A stretch of 43,945 nucleotides of DNA from a virus. The first letter of the stretch is position 1. The number at the start of each line of letters is the position of its first letter. Positions 17,594 through 24,793 of the stretch are shown piece after piece. The DNA is taken from positions 1 to 43,945 of IMG/VR virus record IMGVR_UViG_3300044627_001811, one strand, 5' to 3'. A model generated the notes under the pieces. The model was given only the letters and a program-made list of their open reading frames with translations, did no database searches and was not told the DNA's origin. A program made the translations under genes and the position numbers.

Positions 17594-18169
17594 CTACTCA
17601 GCTTCCAGATCTAACGTGATCCCAATAGTGTTGTTGACTGCCAGCGGCGTCCAGGCAGCAAGTGCGCGAAGCACCACTGTGAACTCGCGTTGCGCCAGCG
17701 TCTGCCCTTCAAAGTTGAAGTGGAAGCCGTTGGACCACGGGGCTTGGAGCACGTTGGTCGCCAGCGGCTGAACCAGATGCGCCATGACCGCTTGGAACTG
17801 TGACGTGCCTGCCGCAACGGTGCCGAGCGGCCCAGTCCAGCCAGTGTCATCAAAGCGAAACGCCGCAACCGCTTTGGCGCGAACGCTTGCCTCAAACGGA
17901 TGGGTGACGTTATCACCAACAGCTGCCGGCGCGTCCGGCGTCCTGAACAGCAAAAGTTCTAAGTCGCAGACAGTGGTGACTACATCACTGGAAGCGGCCG
18001 TCAGGTCTATGGCTGCTGCGTAAATGCGTCCGCGGGTGAAGCCACTCATGTCAAACGTGGCGCGGACAACAGACCCCGCAGTTTGGCTGCTGCTTATTTC
18101 ATCACCGGCACCGTATGCGCCAGCAACGCACGGCACAAGGATCGAACTACGCTTACGCATCACTTGCAT
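17594..18169 (-). CDS. Virion protein of the head-tail region, unknown
   Basis: A 191-residue beta-rich protein without signal peptide. Segments such as ATFDMSGFTRGRIYAAAIDL and WSNGFHFNFEGQTLAQREF suggest a capsid- or tail-decorating structural protein. It sits between capsid genes and the adaptor, only 5 bases from the adaptor start. I recognise no named family. A head-fibre, decoration or head-completion role is possible. Confidence 0.5.
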   Translation of the reverse strand: MQVMRKRSSILVPCVAGAYGAGDEISSSQTAGSVVRATFDMSGFTRGRIYAAAIDLTAASSDVVTTVCDLELLLFRTPDAPAAVGDNVTHPFEASVRAKAVAAFRFDDTGWTGPLGTVAAGTSQFQAVMAHLVQPLATNVLQAPWSNGFHFNFEGQTLAQREFTVVLRALAAWTPLAVNNTIGITLDLEAE

Positions 18170-18178
18170 GACGGCTCC

Positions 18179-18412
18179 TTACGACGCAGCCGTTACGGGC
18201 CACAGTTTTGCGGTCGAAATACGATCGTAAACGATTTTCAGCTGGGCCAGCAAACGCTGCTTGCCTTCCATGCCGACAAATACCGTGTCATCCCAGTTGA
18301 ATTGGCAAACACTGGCGTTGTCCAGCGTGCCGCCGGTAACGTCAAACGTAACATCGTTGCCGTTGACGTGCGGGCCGTTGGTGCCGGTGACTTGAACAGA
18401 GGCTACTGCCAT
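18179..18412 (-). CDS. Small head-region protein, unknown
   Basis: A 77-residue protein: beta-rich N-terminus with VTGTNGPHVNGNDVTFDVTG, then a short helix (GKQRLLAQLKIVYDRI). It lies immediately downstream of a strong intrinsic terminator, so its transcription needs either terminator readthrough or a promoter in the gap. Unknown function, probably structural. Confidence 0.5.
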   Translation of the reverse strand: MAVASVQVTGTNGPHVNGNDVTFDVTGGTLDNASVCQFNWDDTVFVGMEGKQRLLAQLKIVYDRISTAKLWPVTAAS

Positions 18413-18423
18413 GTGCTTCTCCC

Positions 18424-18457
18424 GAAAAAGGAACCCCGAGGGCCGAAGCCCCCGAGG
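18424..18457 (-). terminator. Intrinsic terminator after the capsid group
   Basis: In the leftward RNA, 18457-18434 forms a 10-bp stem closed by a UUCG tetraloop and followed by UUCCUUUUU (18431-18425). The stem pairs perfectly only on the minus strand because two positions are G-U wobbles; the plus-strand version has two A-C mismatches. This shows direction and probably limits the amount of tail transcripts relative to capsid. Confidence 0.85.
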
Positions 18458-18467
18458 TCAGTCGCCG

Positions 18468-18971
18468 TTATTCCGGCAGAACGTAGTCCACTTCCATCAG
18501 GTGCGCAATACCTGCACCCAGTGCCGTCACAACCGTCAAGGCGATGTCAAACTCAACATCAGCCGTGGCGCCGGCGGTGCCGACGGCCGTCACATAGGCG
18601 GTTGCCAGGTCGCTTGCGCGTTCCAGGGCGGTCTGCGTCACGTCGATCTGCGTGCGATCTTTTTCAGCGGACATCACATACAGCGTGGCGAACACGTCGT
18701 CATCAATGGCGATGCCGTCGGTGCGATACAGGCCGCATTTGACTGCGCCCGAGGTCGTGGTGGCGCCGGTCAGGAAGATGCCGGTGATACGCGCGCGCGC
18801 CGGAAGGCGAACGAACGTGTACCACTGACCAGCGGTGCCGCCGGTGAACGACGCAGCAGCCAGATAGCCTTGCGCCGTGCGGTGGATGCCGCCCTTTTCC
18901 AGCTGGTTGGTCTTGACCGCCGGGCTTGCCGACTGGTCGGTAACAACTTGCGAGCTTGATACGAGTGCCAT
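18468..18971 (-). CDS. Capsid-associated (decoration-like) structural protein
   Basis: A 167-residue beta-rich protein encoded between the capsid gene and a strong terminator, so co-expressed at capsid level. The middle (TFVRLPARARITGIFLTGATT, then KCGLYRTD) resembles small beta-sandwich virion proteins found next to phage capsid genes. I infer a decoration or head protein; no named family is certain. ATG at 18971 lies 12 bases after the capsid stop. Confidence 0.6.
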   Translation of the reverse strand: MALVSSSQVVTDQSASPAVKTNQLEKGGIHRTAQGYLAAASFTGGTAGQWYTFVRLPARARITGIFLTGATTTSGAVKCGLYRTDGIAIDDDVFATLYVMSAEKDRTQIDVTQTALERASDLATAYVTAVGTAGATADVEFDIALTVVTALGAGIAHLMEVDYVLPE

Positions 18972-18983
18972 GTCAGCTTCTCC

Positions 18984-19877
18984 TTAGATCTGGTCGTCGC
19001 ACTGGATGCGGATTTGCTTGCCCAGTTGCGTGCGGGTTGCGCCGAGGGTCATGGCGAGGTAGACCTGGGTTGCGTAACCCTTGTCTGCGCGCGGGCCAAT
19101 CTCAGCCCGAACTTCGTCCCACATGCCCAGATGCATACCTGACTTGAGCCACAGCGGGATCAGGCGGTTGCCGGAGGTAATGGTCAGGCGCTCAGTGATG
19201 ATGAAGTCCACACCCATGAACCGCTTGACTTTGCCGTCCACCAGAACTGCGCTGTTACCGTAGTCCTTGTTGACGACTTGCATTTCCTTCAGCAGCGCAT
19301 CGTGCTCGTAGCTGGAGATGGCGCCGTAGACGGACTCGTTCAGTTCGCCCTTGTTCGCCAGCATCAGCTTCTGAATGGCCGACTGCAGCTTGGCCACGTT
19401 CAGCGCCGAAGCGGTGCCGCCCGTGTTGACGCCCACGTCGTAGGTGCCGGAACCCAGCGTGCCGAACGACTCAGAGGTCGTACCGTTCTCGCCGGTGTAG
19501 TTGGTGCCGAAGATCGCGGCCAGGATGATGTCATCCTTGACACGCTGCATTGAAGCGGCGCCGGCCATGGCATACGGGCTGGTCAGTTCAACGATGGCGC
19601 GCAGTTGGTCTTGCTTGTCAACCAGCGAGGCCCATTCGTAGTCGGTCGGGAAAACCCAACGCTTGTCTTGCGAGAGATCGAGCAGCGGGGTGTCAGCGTG
19701 ACGGCTGGTACGCTGGACAGCCGTAGCGGAACCAAACTGTTCGACAGTGCTGGCGGCTTTGCCAACGTAACTGCCAACGGTGACGGCACCGGCAAGGCGG
19801 GAATCGGTTTGTTGCAGCAGAAGCTCTACGTTGGCCTTGTACTGCTGTACTGAGGCAACTGTGATGTTATCCGGCAT
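18984..19877 (-). CDS. Major capsid protein
   Basis: A 297-residue protein in the canonical scaffold-capsid position. The start DNITVASVQQYKANVELLLQ, the internal segment SRHADTPLLDLSQDKRW and the C-terminal LGATRTQLGKQIRIQ match the capsid family common in environmental podoviruses, presumed HK97 fold. The ribosome binding site GGAG at about 19885-19888 lies in a 158-nt leader able to base-pair over it. A strong terminator follows the next gene, giving a capsid-level transcript. Confidence 0.85.
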   Translation of the reverse strand: MPDNITVASVQQYKANVELLLQQTDSRLAGAVTVGSYVGKAASTVEQFGSATAVQRTSRHADTPLLDLSQDKRWVFPTDYEWASLVDKQDQLRAIVELTSPYAMAGAASMQRVKDDIILAAIFGTNYTGENGTTSESFGTLGSGTYDVGVNTGGTASALNVAKLQSAIQKLMLANKGELNESVYGAISSYEHDALLKEMQVVNKDYGNSAVLVDGKVKRFMGVDFIITERLTITSGNRLIPLWLKSGMHLGMWDEVRAEIGPRADKGYATQVYLAMTLGATRTQLGKQIRIQCDDQI

Positions 19878-20035
19878 GATTTACTCCGTAAGTGTTTAAT
19901 TTCAAGTCAGTTTGTCCAATCTGGCTGGACTTCGCCGGCTTGTCCCTTACGGGGGCCATGCAGGTCAATCACACTGCGGGGGCTTTCACCTTGTCCGCGC
20001 GACTTCCCTACAACTCCATATTACCACACTGCACG
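19878..20035 (-). promoter_or_regulatory. Capsid leader able to sequester the capsid ribosome binding site
   Basis: This gap is unusual in an otherwise packed block. In the leftward RNA, CCGTAAG (plus coordinates 19952-19946) is perfectly complementary to CUUACGG (19892-19886), which contains part of the GGAG site before the capsid ATG at 19877. A smaller GUCCA/UGGAC hairpin lies between them (about 19932-19916). No ORF of convincing quality is present; a 21-codon GTG-started frame exists on the minus strand. The pairing suggests translational control, but I cannot compute energies. Confidence 0.5.
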
Positions 20036-20212
20036 CTACTTTTTCCCAGGCAACCCCAAAGGCTTAACAGGCTCCCCTTTCGGTGAAGAAATAATCCAAT
20101 TAAACCAAGCACTTGCAATTTCAACTACCCCTTCGGCCTGCCCTTTGAGGTGGACCGTAGGGGTTCTGGCTGCGGCTTCGATGCACCGCAGTTTGATTTC
20201 GCGTTCGTCCAT
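20036..20212 (-). CDS. Small conserved-looking protein between scaffold and capsid
   Basis: A 58-residue protein (MDEREIKLRCIEAAARTP...), too short for many gene callers. ATG at 20212 overlaps the scaffold stop as TGATG. The first 45 residues are helical and ambiguous in function (EGVVEIASAWFNWI), followed by a basic glycine/proline tail ending PGKK. Clean coding from the coupled start to a TAG makes it a credible gene. Possibly a head assembly accessory protein; I do not recognise a family. Confidence 0.65.
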   Translation of the reverse strand: MDEREIKLRCIEAAARTPTVHLKGQAEGVVEIASAWFNWIISSPKGEPVKPLGLPGKK

Positions 20213-21057
20213 CACTTACTGCCCGGGTACATAATGGAAAAAAGTTTGTTCTCTTTTTCCTGCGCCATCTTGTGACCGGGGTGGCTCTTGTCCTTCAGCG
20301 CGGCGATATGGTTCGGGTCGCTGCGCGCGGTCGCCAGTTGGTTCTTGGCCTCGTCCGGGGTCAGGGTGGTGCCGAAGTCGGTGTTCTTGTTCGGCGTGAC
20401 CAGCGTGTCTTCGCCCAGCTTGCCGCCCATCTCGGCCAGCAGTTTGTAGGTGCCGGCGTAGCCCAGACTCTTTTCAATGGAGTCAATTAATTCCGGCGTG
20501 AAGCCCAGCGTGGTGGCGGCGGTCTTGGCCCGGTTCATCATCCGGTCATGCCCGCCACGCCATTCGTCCAGCAGAGATTGCTTGTCGGCCGCCACGTTCA
20601 GGTCGTAGTCCTTGGCTGCCTGTTCGCGCGCGGCCGTCTGCATGGTGTTCCACTCGGCCACCAGCGTCTTGGCCTGGCTGTCCGTCACGTTTGACTTGTG
20701 CAGGATACTCTGCATGGTCTTGGCAAAGCCCTCGTCCGCCTTGGCGCCTTTCGGCAGGCCAACAGTCATGTCATATTTGTCCGGCGACTCGGGCAGGCCC
20801 AGCTTCTGAAACACGGACTTGACACCTTCCGGGTCGTCCATGCGCGGCATGGTAATCAGGGTTGACGGGTCACGTCCAATCAGTTTCTCGACTCCTTGGT
20901 AAGACTTCACGATGTCCGCCGGCGCGGTCCAGCCTTTGTTGGAGATGTAAGCGGCGGCGTCCGGGTCGGTCAGACCATGCCACGGGGCAGCAGCATCAGG
21001 CGCAGGGGTAGATGCGGGGGCGGGTGCAGGGGTAGATGCGGGGGCGGTGTCGGTCAT
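20212..21057 (-). CDS. Scaffolding (head assembly) protein
   Basis: A 281-residue acidic, helical protein immediately before the capsid gene. An alanine/proline-rich N-terminus (residues 4-24, coded by a tandem direct repeat) is followed by HGLTDPDAAAYISNKGW, GVEKLIGRDPSTLI and a glutamine/lysine-rich helical C-terminus with HPGHKMAQEKENKLFSIMYP. These are features of phage scaffold proteins, which organise capsid assembly and leave the prohead. ATG 21057 overlaps the GT9 stop as ATGA. Confidence 0.8.
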   Translation of the reverse strand: MTDTAPASTPAPAPASTPAPDAAAPWHGLTDPDAAAYISNKGWTAPADIVKSYQGVEKLIGRDPSTLITMPRMDDPEGVKSVFQKLGLPESPDKYDMTVGLPKGAKADEGFAKTMQSILHKSNVTDSQAKTLVAEWNTMQTAAREQAAKDYDLNVAADKQSLLDEWRGGHDRMMNRAKTAATTLGFTPELIDSIEKSLGYAGTYKLLAEMGGKLGEDTLVTPNKNTDFGTTLTPDEAKNQLATARSDPNHIAALKDKSHPGHKMAQEKENKLFSIMYPGSK

Positions 21058-22046
21058 AGTCCAAGCTCCTTCAGTCCATTGATGAAATCGTCACAGTGTA
21101 TCTGCTCCATGCACTTGGAATCGCCGTACGGGCAATTCCGGAAATCATGTCTGCTCATGCGCCACTTCGATTGGCAACCGGTACACTCCAAGTCACGCGG
21201 GCCGACGTAACGTATCTTGTAGCTTGGGTCGCCGTTGCGGGCGATGAACCGGTGGCGCGGTATCGTCGCCCCCATGGCGTAGATGATGTTGGTGTCGGTC
21301 GTCCCGGCCAAGTGCAGCGTGCCACCGTCAACGCCAACCACCGCTTCCGCGTAGCCCAGCAAGTCGCGTAGTTCCAGCAGCGTCGTTTTCTCCCGCAGAT
21401 CAATGCACTCTACGCGCAGGGAAGGCGGCAGCTTGTCTACTTCGTCAATGATTGTGATTGGCGTCAGCACGCCGCCAGCTTCGGCTTGCGTGTGGCTGGT
21501 CTTGGTGCCGACCAGCACCGGCACGTAGCCTTGCTCGTTGACCCACTCAATTACCGGTGCCATGACGCTGGCGCGGAATAGCTTGTTGTCGGATGTAGCC
21601 CCTACCGGGAACACCACGTAAGGTTCATCGAACCGACGCTTGCCCAAGGGCGCCTGCGTAGGGTAGCTGCGTTCCAGCATGTTCTCCGGGCGCGAGTCCA
21701 GCAGACAACCAAAAGCGTAGTCAACCATGTGGACACGGTTGCGGGTGTGCGTGTTGAACGGCATTTGGTTCAATGCCACATGGCCGGGGTTGCGTTCTTC
21801 CCGTTCGGCCTTGGTCTTGGGAAAGTCCTCAAAGTTGCGGATCTCAAACTCGCCGTAGGGCTTCAGCAGGTGCTCCAGCAATTCGTGCTGCCACGACGGT
21901 CCCCACACCCGGATAACGGAAAATGGGTCGGCTACGCGCCCGGCAATCACTGCCGGCAGCGAACAGATCACGTCACCCAATGCGCCGTGGTTCAACACGA
22001 AGTTCATCGGCAGTCCATCACCAATCATCTTGCCGTCACGATACAT
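21054..22046 (-). CDS. GT9-family glycosyltransferase (heptosyltransferase-like)
   Basis: A 330-residue protein with the glycosyltransferase family 9 pattern: N-terminal NHGALGDVICSLPAVIAG donor-domain start (about 18-35) and C-terminal GVDGGTLHLAGTTDTNIIYAMG, equivalent to the G-D-[ST]-G-x-H-x-A nucleotide-sugar motif. A cysteine cluster ends the protein (CTGCQSKW, NCPYGDSKC, CDDF), possibly metal-binding. I chose ATG 22046, which has a GCGGAG site; the ORF is open to 22091 but has no good site there. It lies inside the head gene block next to a methyltransferase, which is odd for a LPS enzyme. Confidence 0.82.
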   Translation of the reverse strand: MYRDGKMIGDGLPMNFVLNHGALGDVICSLPAVIAGRVADPFSVIRVWGPSWQHELLEHLLKPYGEFEIRNFEDFPKTKAEREERNPGHVALNQMPFNTHTRNRVHMVDYAFGCLLDSRPENMLERSYPTQAPLGKRRFDEPYVVFPVGATSDNKLFRASVMAPVIEWVNEQGYVPVLVGTKTSHTQAEAGGVLTPITIIDEVDKLPPSLRVECIDLREKTTLLELRDLLGYAEAVVGVDGGTLHLAGTTDTNIIYAMGATIPRHRFIARNGDPSYKIRYVGPRDLECTGCQSKWRMSRHDFRNCPYGDSKCMEQIHCDDFINGLKELGL

Positions 22047-22323
22047 TCGTATCTCCGCTCGGTCGTCCAGAGTAAAGCTGCCACAGTTCATCGGGCGACA
22101 AATTTAAATGGTTTTGCACTCTCAACCACACTTCCCGGCGGCCTTCTGCCATGGCGTGCGCGCGGTCGTCTGCGTGGAACGTGGACTCATGCGCCCGGCA
22201 AAACCGCGCCAGGTCGCGCAACACTTCTTCGCCCAACGGCGAACGGAACGTGGTGTTGTAAGCGTGGCGCCGGCGCATCAACACCCGGCGTACCTGCTCC
22301 CACCAATCGGTCAGGACTTGCAT
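22036..22323 (-). CDS. Bbp19-like phage protein
   Basis: A 95-residue protein that matches what I know as the Bbp19-like family, named from Bordetella phage and encoded in podovirus head regions: YNTTFRSPLGEEVLRDLARF, then CRAHESTFH and AEGRREVWLRVQNHLNLS. The function is unknown. ATG 22323 is used because it overlaps the methyltransferase 3' end by 13 bases; the reading further upstream is unlikely. The gene ends inside the start region of the GT9 gene. Confidence 0.75.
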   Translation of the reverse strand: MQVLTDWWEQVRRVLMRRRHAYNTTFRSPLGEEVLRDLARFCRAHESTFHADDRAHAMAEGRREVWLRVQNHLNLSPDELWQLYSGRPSGDTNVS

Positions 22324-22850
22324 ACGACCATAGTTGTTTCCCACTCCTTGATGATGTTGCGGCAATGCCGGGCTTTGTATTCCAAGTCCGGGTCGCTGCC
22401 GTCTACAGCCGGGTCAAACGTATACCGCACCGGCCCCATATCAAAGTCTATATTAAAGTATTTCCAGAACGGTGTCAACTGGTGGCCGTGTTTGGCCAGC
22501 ATGTCGGAATATTTCTTGGAGAACATCGCCAACGTGCCGGGCAGAATGGCGTGCTGGTGGGTCGGGTCTTGCAAAAAAATATCGTGGCTCGGGTGCGGCA
22601 AGGTGACATGGACGCGGGCGCCGTGGGCGCAGACACGGTGCAGTTCCCGCATGAAGTGGAAGAACGGCTCGACGGGAGCGATGTGTTCAATGACGTGCGA
22701 CGCCTCCACGGCTTCGACGGAGTTGTCATCCCACGGCCACCGATCAACGTCCAGCCGGACAACCACGTCCGGGTCTTCCATCGGCTGGGAATCGACGTTG
22801 ACGAAGCCGGGCAGCTTCTTGCTGCCGCATCCAAGGTTAAGTTTTATCAA
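22311..22850 (-). CDS. Class I SAM-dependent methyltransferase
   Basis: A 179-residue Rossmann-fold methyltransferase of the type 11 kind: LNLGCGSKKLPGFVNVD at residues 4-20 is motif I, D33-V-D acidic post-I strand, SHVIEHI is motif III/IV-like. The start is TTG at 22850, overlapping the portal stop as TTGA, with no strong independent site, so it is probably coupled to portal translation. Small SAM methyltransferases of this type often act with glycosyltransferases on sugars; the GT9 neighbour fits, but the substrate is unknown. Confidence 0.82.
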   Translation of the reverse strand: MIKLNLGCGSKKLPGFVNVDSQPMEDPDVVVRLDVDRWPWDDNSVEAVEASHVIEHIAPVEPFFHFMRELHRVCAHGARVHVTLPHPSHDIFLQDPTHQHAILPGTLAMFSKKYSDMLAKHGHQLTPFWKYFNIDFDMGPVRYTFDPAVDGSDPDLEYKARHCRNIIKEWETTMVVCKS

Positions 22851-24490
22851 GCAGCGGGTGCTGACTTCATCAGGCCGGCGACGGCGGGGGCTGCTTCAAT
22901 CATCTGTTGTGTCTGGGCTTGTTGCGCGCGACCGGCACGCATGGCTTCTACGTCCTGCATTGAACGAGTCCATGCGGTCGGCGCACCCTGGATGTCCAGA
23001 ATCTCCGGCATGGCGGTATCAAAATTGAAAAAGTCAAGAGGCGACGGGTCGCCGGTGTTCTTGGCGTAGTTGGCCGCCACGTCCAGCGCCCGCATGAAGC
23101 CAGCGGCTTTCTCCGACCGCTGCATCCGCGACATCGGGCTGTCGTACTCAATGAAGTATTCTGCTGCCTCGGTGTTGCGCAGGATCGACGGCATCTCCGG
23201 CACCAGCCCTTGCTGGAACAGGAGATCAAGTTCGCGTTCGATCATGCGGCCAAGGAACTCGGCTTGCAGACGGCCAGCGGTCGGGGCGATTAGCATCCCC
23301 TTCTCGCGCGCCCGCTCCAGCACTTCGGTCGCCGTCATCTGCGGCGTGTCGATCAGAATCTGGAACAGCGTAATCAGGAAGGCGTCATTGATGACATCCT
23401 TCTCCATCTGCATCATCTTGTCGCCAACCGCAATGTTGCCGGTCGGCAGCACGTCGATCATGCGTTTGCCATCTTTGTTCAGACCGCCGGCGTTCAGCGC
23501 GCCGGGCTTCAGGCTAAAGGAACCAAGGTTGCCGTCGTCGTGCGCCAGCAGGACCGGATCCACAACACGGTGGCCTTGCTTCAGCACGGTCTTCTTTTGC
23601 TCGTTCAGCACCTTGATGGCGGGCAGCACCCACTGCGCCGGGCCGCGACCGTAAATCTCACCGGATACCTGGGTGTAGCGGGCCACCGGCAGCGGGAAGC
23701 TGTTGTAGCCTGACTCCCGAATTTCCTCTTGGTTCTGCGCAAAAATGTAGAGCGAAGCGTAACGCATCCCCTTCGGGTCAACCCTGCGCGGATCAAAGTC
23801 TTGCCGCGGGTAGACGCAGTGCAGGACTTCAAACTTCTTCTCGGCCTGCTGCGGGTTCTTCAACGCTTCGGTCACGGCTTCCGGCACCTTGTCGCCGGAG
23901 GCATTGAACTGCTGCGAAATCTGGCGCGCGGTCATAAACCACGAACGGTAAAACGTGTCTACGACGCCAGCGTGGTTCTCGACAAAGTAGACTTCACCCA
24001 AATGGAAGTTGCGATAGCGTAAGCCACGGGTGCCGTCTTCCGGCTTGTCCACATACAAGGCGCCGTTGCCGTAGGTGCCCAGCCCCATGTAGGTTTGCTG
24101 GCTGTTGCCCACGAAGTTGGCCATGGGGCGATAACGATGACTGAACAGAATCTCGTTCAGGTCATCAAAGAACAGGCGCACGGCGCGGTTGCGTTTCAGC
24201 ATCTTGTCCGCCGGCACCAGCCGGTGCCACACGGATGCTTGCGGGGTTGCCAGTGATTCAATCACGCTGGAGAAGCGTTGCGCAGCAACACCCACCGACG
24301 AGTCGTACTGCAGTTCGGTTTTCTTCTGGCCCTGCGCGCCGAAGGCGTTGTCAGACCCGCGGCCCTGAAAAGAGTTGCGGTGCGCCGGGATGATCAGCGA
24401 CGCCGCTTCTTCCCATTGCGTATCGAAGTTGGCCCGGTCAGACCTGAGTTGCCCCAGCTTCTGAATGTGATACTGCGTCTTCTCGCTCAA
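22847..24490 (-). CDS. Portal (head-to-tail connector) protein
   Basis: A 547-residue member of the podovirus head-to-tail connector family. The signature helical start (QLRSDRANFDTQWEEAASLI, P-x-R), the TPQASVWHRL and LGTYGNGALYVDK region, HRVVDPVLLAHDDG and a final helical MQDVEAMRAGRAQQAQTQQM segment are characteristic. Twelve copies form the vertex through which DNA is packaged by the terminase. It begins with TTG (24490), overlapping the upstream stop as TTGA. Confidence 0.93.
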   Translation of the reverse strand: MSEKTQYHIQKLGQLRSDRANFDTQWEEAASLIIPAHRNSFQGRGSDNAFGAQGQKKTELQYDSSVGVAAQRFSSVIESLATPQASVWHRLVPADKMLKRNRAVRLFFDDLNEILFSHRYRPMANFVGNSQQTYMGLGTYGNGALYVDKPEDGTRGLRYRNFHLGEVYFVENHAGVVDTFYRSWFMTARQISQQFNASGDKVPEAVTEALKNPQQAEKKFEVLHCVYPRQDFDPRRVDPKGMRYASLYIFAQNQEEIRESGYNSFPLPVARYTQVSGEIYGRGPAQWVLPAIKVLNEQKKTVLKQGHRVVDPVLLAHDDGNLGSFSLKPGALNAGGLNKDGKRMIDVLPTGNIAVGDKMMQMEKDVINDAFLITLFQILIDTPQMTATEVLERAREKGMLIAPTAGRLQAEFLGRMIERELDLLFQQGLVPEMPSILRNTEAAEYFIEYDSPMSRMQRSEKAAGFMRALDVAANYAKNTGDPSPLDFFNFDTAMPEILDIQGAPTAWTRSMQDVEAMRAGRAQQAQTQQMIEAAPAVAGLMKSAPAA

Positions 24491-24720
24491 CCGAGCATCT
24501 CCGAAGACGCGCGCTTACGCATCAGCCCGCGTTCGGCTTGCATGGTTGATGCCAGTTCGCCACCGGCGGCGACGGTGCCAGCACGGCCAGCACCTTTGCG
24601 CTCGGCCAATGCCGCCCGCTCGGCGTCCAGCCGTGACTTTTCTGCGGCCGGATCGTTGACGGGGTTTACCGGCACCGGCTGCGGTGCGGGCATGGAAGGC
24701 TTACTCAGGATGCCACTCAT
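24487..24720 (-). CDS. Small head-region protein, unknown
   Basis: A 77-residue protein with a proline-rich start (SKPSMPAPQPVPVNPVN) and a helical charged middle rich in A, E and R. Small proteins of this composition precede the connector gene in many podoviruses and their role is unknown. It begins at ATG 24720 and overlaps the portal start as TTGA. Confidence 0.6.
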   Translation of the reverse strand: MSGILSKPSMPAPQPVPVNPVNDPAAEKSRLDAERAALAERKGAGRAGTVAAGGELASTMQAERGLMRKRASSEMLG

Positions 24721-24761
24721 TGCGTTTCTCCTATGCCTACATCATATCACGTAACCATGGT

Positions 24762-24789
24762 GTCAGGAAAACAGGGGTGTTTTCCTGAC
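24762..24789 (-). terminator. Perfect hairpin between terL and the portal group
   Basis: GTCAGGAAAAC (24762-24772) and GTTTTCCTGAC (24779-24789) form an 11-bp perfect stem with a 6-nt loop directly after the terL stop. There is no U-tract beyond the stem, so it could be a partial terminator, RNA stabiliser or RNase III processing site. Confidence 0.55.
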
Positions 24790-24793
24790 AAGA

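Noticed and set aside
19892-20086. 64-residue rightward ORF in the capsid leader
   Set aside because: Wrong strand for the block, no ribosome binding site, and the other strand encodes a coupled small gene and a leader.
21729-23069. 446-residue rightward ORF opposite portal, methyltransferase and GT9 genes
   Set aside because: It runs antisense through three genes with clear family motifs, has arginine/histidine-rich shadow composition and no ribosome binding site.
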